A stretch of DNA of 64,000 nt from Straminergon stramineum (GCA_963920665.1 OY987267.1:22754001-22818000), one strand, 5' to 3'; shown: positions 1 to 13,660, counted from the stretch's first letter. The notes: generated by a model not told the origin, from the sequence alone. Program-made: numbers and translations.

Positions 1-204
1 ACAAAATCGACAGGTGTTTTTGGCAATCACCCAATTAAGATTTGTCAAGTATTGGCTAATACTTTGCCAATGGATGGAATAAGAGCTAGGGAGGGTTCAT
101 TTCAAAGCCAGTGTCTACTTCATTTTTCTAAATGAGAATTGATTGTCCAATTGTTTTCTTACAAATGTTACAAGATTTTAGGGTCCATTTAAGTTTAGTA
201 ATTG
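1..204. other. AT-rich edge sequence
   Basis: AT-rich DNA at the window edge. I see no coding signal, RNA gene or repeat boundary in it. Confidence 0.4.
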
Positions 205-490
205 TCACATTTAGGAACCTTGTGTATTACTTTTTGAAATGCTACAATGCTTGTTTTTGGTCAAGCCATATCTTGTTCAAACTACATGTGTATGGGTTCT
301 CCAAGGCCTATGATAAAAAACAGGTGCCTACCACATAATTCTTTGTAAATTCATAAGTAATTCATAAATGCTCAAAAAAATATGGAACCACTTGTGTTAG
401 ATTCTGCATCAAATTTTCTTCAAGTGAAAAATAAATAAGGAAAAATATTTTCGGGCATCTAAAAACCATCAAAAAGGCCCAACAATCCTT
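205..490. repeat. Dispersed repeat, copy 1 (inverted partner at 20.05-20.34 kb)
   Basis: About 290 bp match the reverse complement of 20050-20340 with scattered mismatches. Shared landmarks are 'caagccatatctt', 'ctacatgtgt', 'ttcataagtaattcataa' and 'tcttcaagtgaaaaataa', in the matching order. The short open frame at 132-338 is not conserved in the partner and I do not treat it as a gene. The element class is unknown. Confidence 0.7.
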
Positions 491-2328
491 AAAGGGATGG
501 TTTATGAGCACATTACCTTATTACTACAAGTTCAATACAACCATAATTTTCTTGAATATATATTCTCACACATTTTTGCCCCTTAGCCCAATCATGTGTT
601 ATACAGTCAAAAGATGATCATGGTATCCAAGATTCAATGATCCACTTATGTAAATTTCCTTTCCTTCACTTCCACTAATATGTTGAATTGGAAATTTCAT
701 ATTTGAGAGCAAAGTTCAAAACAAATTAATCAAAATGGTTCTACAATCATACAAATGTAATGAAGGTTGTTGTTTTCACACATAATCATCACAAGTGTAT
801 ATGCACAACCCTTTCTCGAAATACAAAATAAATTTGTTCTATTTTCTAACCCCTTATTGTATATGGGTCATTGCAAGAAACACCATGCATTTTTGTAGTA
901 TTTTTCAAAACTGCGATTGTCTCTTCGCTATAACTTTTGAATTATGAATTCGTTGCCCCAAATAAAAAAATCTATTTCTAAATGTCTTGATTGCAATTGT
1001 ATCTCTTATTTTTCATAAATTTTAAAAAATCATTTTATATTTTAAAGTCAATTTTGTTAATATATCACATTTTTGGGTTTAGAGATTTTGAATACAATAA
1101 AATTGTTTAAATTATTGATTTTTAGTTGAAATTTTTGTGGTATATTCCTATAGTTGGAAAACATATTCCTACCAAAGTTCATCTAAAAAACCATTATTTT
1201 ATGTCCTCCACATTTGAGCAAATAGGTCTCCCTTGTGCACATACTTCTAAATATTAAAAGTGGTTTAAACCTCATTTTTTTGGTCAAACCTCATCATCAT
1301 GAAATCTTCCCAAATGGACAATTTTTGTTTCTTTGAAAATGTTCCAAGCATATAAAACTTGTTTTTTCATCTATTTGGAAATTGGTTCATTCTTTTGTTA
1401 GGTCTCTTACATTTATAAGGTATAGATTTTTAGAACTTTTCATTGTAAATATTCTATAGTTAAAGAAGCACAAGTATGTTTGACCTCAAAAAATAACTTT
1501 TCCGATTCACAATATGGACATTAAAAAATGACTTGAATAAATAAATAAAATAAAATCTCAAAATACTACACTGAACATGGGTATTAAAGGGACCAAAAAA
1601 TTAAAGGGATTGATTGTGGAAAATTGTAGATGTTTGAAACATGATGTACATCCCCGGACACTTCAATAACTACTAATGTACAATAAAGGTAGATATTTAT
1701 ATAGTGTGAAATGTCGATTAATTAGTATGGCTCCCCTTAATACCCCTATTTATTATTTAGTGTATAATGATTGGAACTTTAGATTTTGGTCTTAAAGGAA
1801 AAAAAGTGTTGTGAAATAACATAGAAAATAATTCCAAGTTCTACCTTTGTACCTCCAAATTTCCTTGCATACCCTATATTTTTTTTAGAGATCAACATCC
1901 TCCCCAAATCTCCAATACTACTAGTCCTCAATTCCAATTTTGAAAAAGTCATTATAGAAAATGATGCCTAGCTTTTTTTCCCATTTTTCAATAGTACATT
2001 AGGAAGCTTGAGATTGATGGAAAGAGGTATAGGATTCATGAAATGATCATCTAGAAGTACTAATCTAGATTTTCTAAAGGTTGTTGCTCACCTCAAAACA
2101 TCTCTCACTCAATTTTTCTTGAAAAAGAAGTAGAAATTGCATCTCACCCACTTTGAATCATATTTTTCAAACTCTTCTTGAAATAGCCATGAGTTTTTGA
2201 AATAGGGTCTACCTTTGTAAGGAAGCAACACGTTGTTTCTTCACCTCATCATATTCTTGAAGCAAAGATATTCAAACTATTCTCAACACACTCTTCAATT
2301 CATTCATGATGGTCTTTGAATCAATATT
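491..2328. other. AT-rich intergenic DNA, nothing recognised
   Basis: Strongly AT-rich with many poly-A/T runs. No open frame of interest, no terminal repeats and no RNA gene were recognised on either strand. Confidence 0.5.
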
Positions 2329-2331
2329 AAT

Positions 2332-2398
<67 letters not shown>
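2329..2398. repeat. (AAT)n microsatellite
   Basis: An almost pure run of AAT/ATT triplets of about 70 bp, with slightly imperfect units at the left edge. Confidence 0.95.
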
Positions 2399-2759
2399 GC
2401 ATGCCACATTTAACTACTTTTGGACTTTTGAAAGTCCACAATTAATAATGGTCATTGGGAAATCGATGCAAAATATCAGGAGATCAAAGCAAAACATCTA
2501 GAGGTCTATATAAACATTGAGAGATCTCCAAATGTTATTATCTAGAGAACTTTGGATGTTTTGTCCAAAATTCATTGAATAGTCCAGAAGTAGTTAAAAT
2601 ATGACTTTATCATCATCATCATTATTACCACTATTACTAGTTTTGGAAGTAAAATTTGGATATAACTCTAATAGAGTCCCTTGAAATGTTTACCTTCTGT
2701 ATATTACAAATTACATGTTTATCCTTGTTTTACATGACACATTTTGAGCAGGGATAATG

Positions 2760-2805
2760 TTAGGACCGGGGTGAACCACCCCCCTCACCCGTCCCCCCAA
2801 GTCAT
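2760..2805. repeat. Orphan terminus of the 'CCGGGGTGAACC' element family
   Basis: A GC-rich island in AT-rich DNA carries CCGGGGTGAACC followed by a C-rich stretch with CTCACCCGTCCCC. The same arrangement occurs at 23336-23372 on the other strand, and the 12-mer forms the terminal inverted repeats of the 62-bp element at 23062-23123. No matching opposite end is visible nearby, so this is probably a broken element end. Confidence 0.5.
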
Positions 2806-3076
2806 TTCAGGGGTGCATGTGAAAAAAAAGATCCCCAATTTTGCGCTTTACTCATTTTTCTTCTACAGCTACTCTAATTAAATGGGGACCTCTGATTGCA
2901 AGTATGAAATCCAAATTTCCAAATTTTATCATACGTGGCAAAGTAAAAAATTCCAGCGTTTTTCCAGGGGACGAGCAAGTTAGCACACTCCACCGGTACT
3001 GTACATAAGCCACCGCGTATGTACTGTACAAGTGGGGAGTTAACCCGTGACCCACTCCAAATCCAAAGCTCTTGAT

Positions 3077-3215
3077 GAAGGATCAACACTGGGCTGAAGA
3101 TGCTGTAAGACTTCTTAGTGACACTGTAACTTAATGCAGATGCTTCCAGCTTAATGACGGATCAATACTGGGCTGAAGATGCTCAACGACGACTTCGTAG
3201 TGACGCTGTAATGCT
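3077..3215. repeat. 76-bp tandem duplication
   Basis: The segment beginning 'ggatcaacactgggctgaag' recurs 76 bp later as 'ggatcaatactgggctgaag', each followed by 'atgct' and a related 'acttcktagtgac..ctgtaa' stretch. It lies in the upstream region of the oxidase gene. Confidence 0.7.
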
Positions 3216-3782
3216 GAATTATGTTTTCAAAGTTTTAGTATCTATCATTACACGATGCATGCCGAATTGCAGATGCTTCCACCAACGGACTCTTCAACTG
3301 TGGAGAACGGATATAAAGATTAGCTAGGGGAGGCCAGATGATTAGTTGCTGCAACTCCCTTGCAATCCTCGGTCCCGCTAGTTGTCGTCTGACAGCACAA
3401 CCCAGTTCGGTGCACACTGCACAGAAGACCTCCCTCCGAATCCAATGGATCCCCATCGAACAGACCGAGAATCTCAGTTACTGTATCCAGCAGTTGAAAA
3501 AACGAAATAAGACAACGGAGCACAAGCCAAGTCCCGGAAGCCCGAGCGCGAAACAAAATCATAAAAAACGGGCGCATGCAAATGAAAAGGGCCCGGAAAA
3601 GGGTGAATGATGAGGGCTTCAGGCCTTGAACCCGGTGCAATAATTGGCCCTCCAACGAAAGTGCGAGGGAGCGACTTTCTCCTTCTCATGCCCAGTAGCT
3701 CGGGTCTAGAAAGAGTCGCCGTTTTCTACAGTGCTGCAAGGGTCGGGTGTCTTCACGACAGTGGCTACCAGTACTGTGCATT

Positions 3783-4093
3783 GGTTTCAAAAAATATTAA
3801 AAAATGCACTGGTGCTCATATGCCACTTCCTGTGACGGAGAGCAAGAGCGAGAGTGCGACTAACTTAGCTGTTGGGATGAAGTTGATGGTCCGTAGACCC
3901 GGATGTCTTCACTACAGTGGCTTACAGGACAGTTCCCCTTATTGTATTGTATTGTATTTGTATTTGTATTGTATTGTATTATATTAGGCGTTTGTTTCAA
4001 AAAATTACAAAAAATCACCGGTGCTCACATCGAGTCACTTGCAAGAGCAAGAGTCCGACTGTTGGGATGAAGCTGATGGTCCGTGGACCCGGC
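3783..4093. repeat. Direct repeat pair flanking a TATTG microsatellite
   Basis: About 110-120 bp at 3783-3905 recur at 3988-4093. Shared blocks include 'ggtttcaaaaaat', 'caccggtgctca/cactggtgctca', 'agagcaagag', 'gttgggatgaag' and 'tgatggtccgt'. The pair brackets a (TATTG)n microsatellite at about 3941-3985. Short open frames across this stretch reflect the repeat and not a protein. Confidence 0.75.
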
Positions 4094-4451
4094 TTTCCGT
4101 GGCCCACTGGGTCAACAAGCAAGTCAATGGCCTCCCATGTGCCTGGTCTTCTTCGGTCCCGGAGACGCGTCCCACAGACTCACATCCATTCTCGACAGCC
4201 TCTTTTTCATTCCCGTACTCAGGCTCACAAGTACACTCTCCTGATGGTATATGGAGGCCCCTGGCGCAGGGTGATGATCAGGTTGCTTTAATTTCACGTC
4301 TCAGGGATTGGAGCTATCTAGAGAGCCAGTGCATCGACACTTTCAGTGTGTGTCGATCGAACCAATGCATGAGATTTGTACTGTGAGCTCGTGATCTCAG
4401 TGTCTTTGGGATCCACGAGGAGGATTTTGAAGTATTAGTCGAGCTCTAGCC

Positions 4452-7400
4452 ATGGATCAGTTGCGGAGTGGAGGCTTGGTGTTGGTGCTGTTGGCCTTGT
4501 GGTGGAGTGGAGTGAATGCGCAAGGGTCATGGGAGACTGTGGTGGCCGATGCTGGAATTGCTACCATGCACGCGGCTGTGACTCACTACGGCAATGTCAT
4601 TTTGCTGGATCGGACCAACATCGGGGATAGCCAGCTTCCGCTCCCCGCTGGAGTGTGCCGAGACAATCCAGCCGATCGGGTGAGCCGAATTTTGGGATGC
4701 CATTGCACAAATGGCTCACGGAAATGGGTGTGATGGTTTCACCGACCAAAGGTCTCAAGTGGTTAAAGTTGAATGGATTGACAAAGGTCACAGGATGGCG
4801 AAAAGCTGCATAGACTTAAGTGAAAATGTAATCATGTTTCAGTTCATGAACTTCTAGAATTTCATATATCATCTGTGCGAACGTGCAGGATTATTTGAAA
4901 TGATGAGGCTCTGTTTCAGGTCTCCTTTTCTAGAACTGTGTCAGTCACGCCATCTGCAAAACGGTTTTCCTCTTTGGTGCTTGCGGAACCACTGAATTAG
5001 TGTAGACAAGTATGACGGTGTCAGTAGTTTAGACACTCAGATTTAAAGGATTCGAAGAGATGTCTGTGTTGATGGACCACGATCACCCGAACAGTAGTAA
5101 CTTAGGTGCTTGCAACATCAGAAGAGCTTCATTAGAAATCAGAGGATCATGGTACATCATACTATATTAATTAGCGGTACTTGCTTCAATCGATGTGGTC
5201 ACTTGCCTAATTCTATCCTTTCTGTGTCGCGTCGACAAAGCATGGACTTGGGCTATCTTTTGGGGGGATTCTGAGATCGAGTCGAAGGAATAGATGCAAA
5301 TAGAATCTTTACCTAACGATGCTGTGCGTGTGTGTGTGTCTGTGTGTGTGTGTGTGTGTGGATAGGTTGATACACATGACTGCACTGCTCACTCGGCCAT
5401 CTACTCCCCAGGTTCCAACGGCATTCGGCCATTGTTCATCTTCACCGACACATGGTGCTCGAGCGGGCAGTTCGATGGATCAGGAATGATGGTGCAAACG
5501 GGAGGTGATGCCGACGGAGTGTCCAAGGTGAATCATTTGTTATATTAGTATTTAGTAGCACTAAGAAATCTGCACTTGCTGAACTAATGAAATCAATTCT
5601 ATCATTACGGCGTTTTGATCACAATGAGACAGATTAGAAACCAGCTTCGGTTGTTAATTGCATTCCGGCGCTACTAAGAAATCTGCACTTGCTAAGCAAA
5701 CTTGTTAAAGGAAATCTTACAGTGATTTCTCTTTCGTGATGAGACAGATTAGAGACTTCTCACCGTGCGGCGACGGTGGAACCTGCAATTGGGTGGAGAC
5801 GACGACCAATTTAAATTTTGGAAGGTGGTACGCTTCCAACCAGCAGCTCCCGGACGGCACCCAGATTGTTGTCGGCGGCCGGGCCGCCTTCAACGTGGAG
5901 TATGTCCCCGACAACGGGCGCGGCCTGATTCCTCTGCAATTTCTCTCTAATGTAAGCTTAACAACAAAACTAGTACCCATTCTCCACTTCGCCACTGTGA
6001 TTGCATCATCAGATCGTTTCTTCAAAACTTTGAGTGAATCTGAATGTTCGATTTATATTTGTGTGAGGAGCGTGATTGCATCGTCAGATTGTTTCCTGAG
6101 CAAATCGATGGGAAAATCTGACTGTTATGAAATTTTGCTTTTTCGTGTGTGCGCGCAGACCAACGATGCCCAGAACGACAACCTGTACCCCTACGTCCAC
6201 CTCCTCCCCGACAACAACCTCTTCATCTTCGCCAACCGCGACTCCATCTTGTACAACTGGCAGACGAACACCGTGGTCAAAACCTTCCCCACCATCCCAG
6301 GTGAGCCTCGCAACTACCCCTCCGCCGGCAGCTCCGTCCTCCTGCCCCTCACCGGCCCCGGCTACACCTTCTGCGAAATTCTCGTCTGCGGAGGCGCCGC
6401 CGCGGGCGCATACAGCAACCCAACCGCCCAATCCCCGGCTTCCAACACCTGCGGTCGCATCCAACCGTTCGCCACCACTCCCACCTGGGCGATGGAGACT
6501 ATGCCCACCCGTCGCACCATGGGCGACATGGTCCTCCTCCCCACTGAGAATGTGCTTATCATCAACGGCGCCGCAAAAGGCTCCCAAGGGTGGGGGTACG
6601 CGTCGAGTCCTGTGCTCACGCCCGTGCAGTACTATCCTGCTGCGGCCGCGGGGACGCGGTTCCAGACGATGACGGCGTCGGCTATTCCGAGAATGTATCA
6701 TTCCACAGCGAATCTGTTGCCCGATGGGCGCATACTGGTCGCGGGAAGCAACACGCACCAGTTTTACACGTTTACGGGGATTTTTCCGACAGAATTGCGG
6801 ATTGAGGCTTTCTCACCGCCGTATTTGGCGCTCGGGCGACCGGGGCTCAAGGCGCCGGGCGCGCTGGCATATGGAGAAGCGTTTGATGCGACGGTGACGT
6901 ACGCGGGGACGGTGAAGGGAGAGGTCGCGCTCAACTTGGCGAGCGCGCCCTTCGTCACGCACTCGTACGCAATGGTAAGAAACTCCAGACCTTTCACTCT
7001 TGACATCACCTTATTGACAAACTGGTTCGATTGCTTGCGGTGCTGCTGTTTGTCTCTCGTTACTCCAGAATACTTGTTGTAGGTTGGTGACAAACGAACT
7101 GTCGGGGTGTCGGAGTAGTTAGTTGAATTCTGTTTCGATTACAATAGGTCTGAGATTCTGTTTCACAATCAGATTATCATCGTCGGAGAGATTCAAGGAC
7201 ATGTCAGACATAATGCGTTGTTGTTTCCTCGAATCTTCATTGTCATCGTCTGTACATTTTGGTTGACTAAGGGCTCACATTGAGTAGAAGCCTAGAAGGA
7301 ATATATAACGGTTATATTCTTCTTTCGATCAGCCGTTGAGTCGAATTTATCAATTGGAATCGCATTCCGATTCACACGCGACTCCGTAACAGAATTGAAG

Positions 7401-8000
7401 TAACATAATTCTGTGTTCATTGATTTATTTCACATGCATTGAGTTAGCTTCTGATCGAAATAAATGAATGAGCGCTGTATAGAAGGGATAGGGTGCTCAA
7501 ACTTACAAAGCCAGAGTCTCTTCTGACTGGAAGTTTTCCAACCGTGCTGTATATTCTCAACTTTCGTTCGCTTGATTTAATTCAAAGTAATGAAGCATTG
7601 AGCCCCAATAGATTAAAATTACAACTTGGGCCTTGGATAATGCAATCTAGAGGATTTAGAGATAAGGGGTGTCAGACCTTGCGGTTCATACTTCACTTTG
7701 TTTCCAAAATTTACCTAACGTAATAATGTGTTCTTCTTTCTTCAATGTTCCCTTATAGAATTTTGGAATGTGATTGGTTTGCAGACCAGTTATAACAGTC
7801 ACCTAATTACGAATGATTTGGTGGTGCAGGGTCAGAGACTGTTGAAGCTGGGAGGCACATCAGTGGCAGCAGGCGCAGGCACGTACACGGTGTCATCAAC
7901 AGCACCCCCAAGTGCCACCATAGCACCTGCAGGCTACTACATGCTCTTCGCAGTTGTCAACGGTGCCCCAAGTTGGGCATCCTGGGTGAAAGTTGGTTAA
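4452..8000 (+). CDS. Secreted glyoxal oxidase-like (galactose oxidase-fold) copper radical oxidase
   Basis: Predicted exons are 4452-4679, 5366-5527, 5748-5951, 6159-6974 and 7830-8000. All introns are GT-AG and phase 0, giving 526 residues, a usual size for plant glyoxal oxidase-like proteins. Residues 1-23 form a signal peptide (hydrophobic VLVLLALWW core, cleavage near VNA/Q). Family active-site residues are all present: Cys107 in DTWCSSG and Tyr158 in RWYASNQ (the Cys-Tyr cofactor pair), Tyr378-His379 in PRMYHST and His466 in THSYAM (copper ligands). Kelch-type blades lie between them and the C-terminus matches the family's Ig-like domain ending in WVKVG. By family knowledge it oxidises aldehydes or alcohols to acids or aldehydes and releases hydrogen peroxide in the wall; the substrate cannot be read. 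I chose the first ATG because it precedes the signal peptide. No core promoter was recognised. Splice sites are inferred from homology and consensus. Confidence 0.93.
5325..5360. repeat. (GT)n microsatellite in intron 1 of the oxidase gene
   Basis: A GT-dinucleotide run with two interruptions ends just before the intron 1 acceptor at 5364-5365, where a polypyrimidine tract would normally lie. Length variation here could affect splicing of exon 2; that is inference. Confidence 0.85.
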
Positions 8001-11000
8001 ATAATCCCCAACTAGAGTGGATGGCACTTCATTCTTCCTCGGGGATTTGGCATCTAAAGCTTGATTCGAATCCAGATCAATTCGGTCATTCCAAGGGCAC
8101 TACCGAGGAATAGTAGGCGTTGTCAGTTGCTGTAACATAACCAAGTTGAATGTATAATTAGAGAGAGGTGATCATCAGTGTGAATAATTAATTGCCATTG
8201 CATTCTTCATCATTCATTGTTAGCAGATGGGATTTGCGGCGTGGCCAGTAGGGTTCAGTTAATGAATTCGGACGTTAATATCATTCGGGAGCTAGCGAGA
8301 AACGGATGGCGAGGAAGCTCCCGAGTCGCAGCTTCGGTGCAGAGCCTCGCTGCCTAGGATTTGGCTGCCATGAAAATTGGAGTGACAGGCTGGTTCTTTG
8401 GAGATTGGTTGGACGTGACTGAGCTCTGGACAGTCTAATAAGGTGAGGCTTGCTGTGAGCCGTGAGAAAGCGAAGATTGGTTCTCGTAGAGTGAGAGTTT
8501 GAGAGATTGTGTAAGGAATTATTAGTGGCAATTTTTTTCTGCTTTGTGGCAATAAAGATGTTGGACATGCTCCAGCAGATCTTCAACAGTTCGATCCAGC
8601 TCTCATGAATGTGATCACTCACTTTGTTTGGATGTGGGGTTCTAGCCTTCTAGGGTAGAGAATATTTCTTGCTTCACTTCCAGCATTTCAGCATTTGTAG
8701 AAGTGGGCGTTGTGGGGTATGTTGAGAGCTTCGGAGAGATCTTTGGATGTAAGCCAGAGTGAATGAAATTTAGTGAGATCAATTTTTTTCACTGTGAACT
8801 ACTTCAAAGTGGGAAGTTGTAGACCATTACAAGTGACAGTACATAATCTCATTTCATTCCAACTCCAAAATCATTTGCCAGAGACATTTAGTCAAATTTA
8901 TACCGCTGGGCGCTGGCCAATAAGTCCAACCAAGAAAAGCAAAGTATTTATTGCTGTTAATAACATGGGTCAGTGTAGAAGACTGGATGATGTTCCTAAT
9001 AGTTCTAGGATCCTGTCCGTTAAGCTAACTCTGGGACTACGGAGACTTGACTTGAAACTGACTCGATCAATTTCAATCCTTGATTGCTTGTGTTTTGGTA
9101 GGGCGCTCAGCAACTATGACAATTCCGTTGCTGGGAGACTGATGGGCTGGTTCTCTTAATTAATGTCCATCTATCTGCACTTGGTGGTAGCAGGAATGTC
9201 ACGAATGGATGTGCTGTCTTTTGAGTGGATAGTGATAAACAGTGGCATTCTTAGAAAAACAATAAACGAATTACAAAAGAGATACATAAGTCATATTTTC
9301 ATTGGTTGCAAAAAAATTCACAAATTTTGAAAGGGATACACGTGTCATTTTTCAATGGAATGTGAGACTTTTACTTTCAAATAAGGAAAACCCGTAGTGT
9401 GTAGTCTTGTTCACCCTTTGCGTAATCTTTGTAGCTTGCGTAATCTCCGCAGAAATTTGAAAACCACATGCAGAAAACAAGAGCATTGGTAAAAAAGCTA
9501 CTCATTGTCTTTGACAATTTCCCGCACTTCCTTCAATCACAACTTCTAAATCATAAACCCAGAATCATGTACCCTAAATAAAACATCACAAGCAATTACA
9601 AACAATCCCCAAGCCCTAAACACCGAGTAGTAAGTGGAGGTCCAGAATGCATCCCAAAACGGATTTTTTTAGTTTGTTTCACACACTTGCAATGCATCCC
9701 AAAACAAATGGAGAGTTAGTGCAAGAGAAAATTACTAAAAGCTCTAGCTTACCTCCAAAAATGTGTGTGACCTCTAACCCCAACCAATTCTTGTAAAACT
9801 TCAAATAAACAACCCAAATACAAATCATAAAGAAAAATGTATTCATAGCGCAACATTTTACAAGCAAGAGTGTGCAGATTCTTGAAGCTAAAATCCTTGT
9901 ATTCACAACACAACATTTTTTTTTTAATATATGGCCTTCAACGACCACAGCAAGGACTGACCTGACACTGCCATGGTTTTTGTAAACGGTGGACTAATCC
10001 CTGTCATGAACAAGTGGAGGAAACAAACCTCCTCCCCATGCGAACAAAGCTCTCAAGGCATGGGGAGCCCCCATGCAAGCAATGTTAGCATGGGGGGTTG
10101 AATTGGGAACCTCATGGGTTCCATGGATGCTCCTTTCATGTGGTCATCCCCCAAGGTAGTTTAGGGTCATTGCGGACCACACATCGCAACATTTCACAAG
10201 CAAATGCAATGAGAAAATGATTACCTTCTCTTTTCCTTGTACTTTATGACATCTGACTCCTACATTTCTAAGCGACGCGCATTAAAACCCTACTCGTGCA
10301 TCAGGAGTTTGAACACACCGTTGGAATCCTAATTGTTTGGTGGATTCTCAACAATGGAGATTTCATTAGCTGAGATCAATGATAGGGGCAAAGGTACCTT
10401 TTTTTTAAAAATTGATCGACAGCTTTGTCTTTCCCCCCCAGGAGGAGGGCACTCAAAAGGGAGTGTTTGCATCATCATAGGAGATAGTCATTTGCTAGTA
10501 ATGAATTTACATCTCTGTCTACAACCCCTTGAATCACCACCTCTAGCAACGCAATCACATTCTTAGCAACAACCATTCTTTTTTGGGCAAAATATTGCCA
10601 GAGTTTCAACCAAATTTAGGTCAAGCTCCAAGCATATTAAAAAAACGAAGGACGTTGTAAATTTAGCCAAATTTAGCCAAATTTTTTTGAAATATGTTGT
10701 GTATTGCCAACTATTGTTACTACCCATTTATACAAGAAATATTATGCGAAATCCTACTAAATTAGTACTCTCAACTAAATTCTTGGAGACACCCCAATGA
10801 ATATGAAAAAAGGATGGTTAGGGAAGACTTGTCCAACCATGACATGAGCCATATCCTCCCCTATTTCATAGAGGCTCTTGCGGTTTTTAGTGGTGCAATA
10901 TATTCTTAGGATATCTGAAATTTAGAACCCTCCAAGATTTGAGTATTCCTAGGATATGATTAAGATATCATAAATCTCGGAGTGATCTAGATTCAAGATA

Positions 11001-11530
11001 CCCTTGACCTATACCTGCACATTGTAAATTTTTGCATCAAGGATATCAAGGCCTTTCAACTCCATCTTTGGACAATGTTGGGTTGCCACCTTTACAGAAA
11101 TGGATTCCAGGGAAGTTATGGAGCCACTCATTGAGTGGGTTGCAATGCTATATAAGAAATTTAGTTGCTCTTCAATAATGTATGATACATGAGACGAGGA
11201 AATTCGCTTGTTATTGTTGCAATCGACTGCAGTTCAATCTGAATTCGTTGTTATAGCGCTTGTTTTCATTATCACCATAACATTGTGACGCGTGAGGCTC
11301 CATGTTATGACATCAGTTTACTGGATTCCAGCTTCTGAAGAAATCAGGTTTGATTTGTAAAACATAGATGTTCTGTGTGTGCTAAAACTCAGTAGCATTT
11401 CGTCTGACCCAAATGAACTTCAATATAATTGTTTCTTGAGTGATGAATAACTTATGTGGACAGCATGAGTGTGGTGTCATGTGCACTCACCAACTCATCT
11501 CCATAACCTTGACGTGAATTAGGCTGTTTT
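8001..11530. other. Intergenic DNA downstream of the oxidase gene; possible solo-LTR fragment
   Basis: 8001-8700 is the likely 3' flank of the oxidase gene; no canonical AATAAA was singled out. The rest is AT-rich. Around 11140-11310 a 'gctatataagaaat' TATA-like sequence followed by 'caccataacattgtgacgcg' looks like the promoter half of a plant LTR, but I see no partner LTR or target duplication. Short open frames at 8773-9159 and 9679-9948 show nothing recognisable. Confidence 0.3.
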
Positions 11531-11730
11531 CACTTCTAAAGTCCCAAGGCCATTTTTTCATCAAAAATCACCCAAAACTGCCATTCCCAATGTAAATGAC
11601 AAAAATTTTAAACATTTGTTTCTTTTGCATATTCAATCGTAGGATCTTGTACAACACTAGTATGAAAATATGTGGAATAAATTTCAAAAACTTTGACCAT
11701 ATCGATTGCAAGATATAAGCATTTAAAGTG
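11531..11730. repeat. Dispersed repeat, partner of 20352-20560
   Basis: About 200 bp align in the same orientation with 20352-20560. Shared blocks are 'ccaag', 'caaaaatcac.caaaa.tgccatt', 'gtaggatcttgtac', 'ttgaccatat.gattg' and 'agcatt'. The left edge (TCTAAAGTCCCAAG) resembles a worn end of the CCCCTAAAGG inverted-repeat family described below. Confidence 0.55.
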
Positions 11731-13391
11731 AAAAAAAAGAGTTTGTTTTTGGCTTCAAGTGTGAATAGATTGTGAATCCTCTTAACTTAAAATTTTTGTT
11801 CTACAAAATTGTGAATTAAATTTTAGTTTCATATTGAAATGTTGAATTGAGAGTATGGGACAAAAAATTCACCCTCCTTGATGATTTTCATTCTTTAAAA
11901 AACTATTAAGTTGAAGTAGGTACGAGATAGAAAGAAAAACAAATTTGTTGATGGCTCTAAAATAGAATTGAAATACACTAATTCCATTAGTGAGATTGTT
12001 TTAGAAAGCAAACTAAACCATATGCAATTATTTTTATTTTAAAAAATAAAGGAATTTACAAATGGATCCAATACATTATTTTCTTAAGAATTTGCTCAAA
12101 TTGCTCACAAAATAAGAAGTTTTATAACTTTGACATCACTTATCTAAAATCCAAATGGAATGAATCAAATCTTTCCACATGGACAAAAATATGATCTACA
12201 AGAAATAGTTTTATCTTTAAAATTATTTCAAATTTTTGTGATTTTTCTTTATTGCATGCCCTCACCTATTTTAGGTTTATCACAACATATTGTTTGCTAG
12301 TGGTCACCAATTGAAATTAAAAAATTATATTTCTAGAAAGCTAATTGGTTTTCCTATCTTGAAAAAAACATTAGGGGAGATTTGAGGGTTGTACATGCTT
12401 GCAAGTTCCCAAGATGTGGAGAACGCAAGAACTTTGCCACTGATGTAGTTTGACGTGGCCAAGACTGTGCCACGTCTATTTTATTTTATTTTTCTACTTT
12501 TTTTCACATTTCAGAACTAAGATTTTTATTTTTTTATTTTTTGATGTTTATTTTCCAGCCAATAGCCAGACATTCTCAGACAGCACAAGAAATAGGCAGA
12601 GGAACAACCCTAAAACGGGCATGTTGAGCCCTCAGATTTTCTCTAATGTTCCAAAAAATTGCCCAAAATTGAGGTCATAGGTACTTGCCGAAACCTTCAA
12701 GAGTCCCCCAAGGTAGGGCTTGGGATTTTAGGAGTAAAAAAAATTGTCAATTTACCTTCATTGGCAATGAGCATTGAGTTCCTACAAGGAACCATGGTAG
12801 TAGGTAATATGTCAAAATCCCCACCTACTCCAAGCATTATTGTCCATCTATGGGATGATTGAGGTTCTATTGATAACTAATTGAGTCCAAACCTTCATCT
12901 ACTCATGATGGAGAGGATTCATTTTCTGATTTTTCTATATGAAATATTGAAAGATTTAGCCATAGAAGTTCTTACTAACATTTTGAATTAAAATTTGGGC
13001 CTTGCGGTTCCCAAGTAGCTCGGATAGATGAATCTATTTAAACAATATGAGAATATGGCCAATGCAAAGAATCTTTCTTTCAAACTTCAATTAAAATAGG
13101 GGGCATGATTTGATAGATAGTGTAACATTACAACAATTATTGTAAATATTCTAGTAGAGACTTCCACAACTCTTTGGGTCTAAAGGGACATAAATATATC
13201 AAAATTTTCCTTGTTTCTTAGGTAAGTCTTGGCTACAATAGCCAATCATTGTATTCTATACAACAATCACTATTGAAAGCTACTCTTCAACTATAAAATA
13301 CATTATGAATCCCCTTCGTTACTAGTAGCAAGTCCACAATTTGAAACAACTACACATGTCACTCTCTCATTAACTAAGAAGAGAAAGGATA
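11731..13391. other. AT-rich intergenic DNA, nothing recognised
   Basis: No conserved protein, RNA or bounded element was recognised. The open frames at 12450-12680 and 12659-12862 are short and of low complexity. Confidence 0.4.
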
Positions 13392-13660
13392 TATTCCCTC
13401 CATCCCAAAATGATCTTCCAATTCCCATTTATTTTGTGTCCCAAAATGATCTTCCGGTTGTGACATGGGAGGAAGGGCCCACAAATTGAATAATTGGTGC
13501 TTTTCTTAGAATGTCAAGAAATGATGTCAAAAGCAAGTTGTATATACTACTATTCACAAACTTCAAACAAGAAAGTAGACTACATGGCGATGTCACTTGT
13601 ATTTGCATGGAAACTATGGGCATGGAATATGGAACATTTGTATTGAATTTAAAATGCATT

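Noticed and set aside
3235..3689. Overlapping short open frames in the oxidase upstream region
   Set aside because: No conserved motif, several overlapping frames on both strands, and tandem duplications in the region.
6084..6758. 224-residue open frame antisense to oxidase exon 4
   Set aside because: It is a shadow of the GC-rich sense exon; the sense strand gives a complete conserved protein with correct splice sites.
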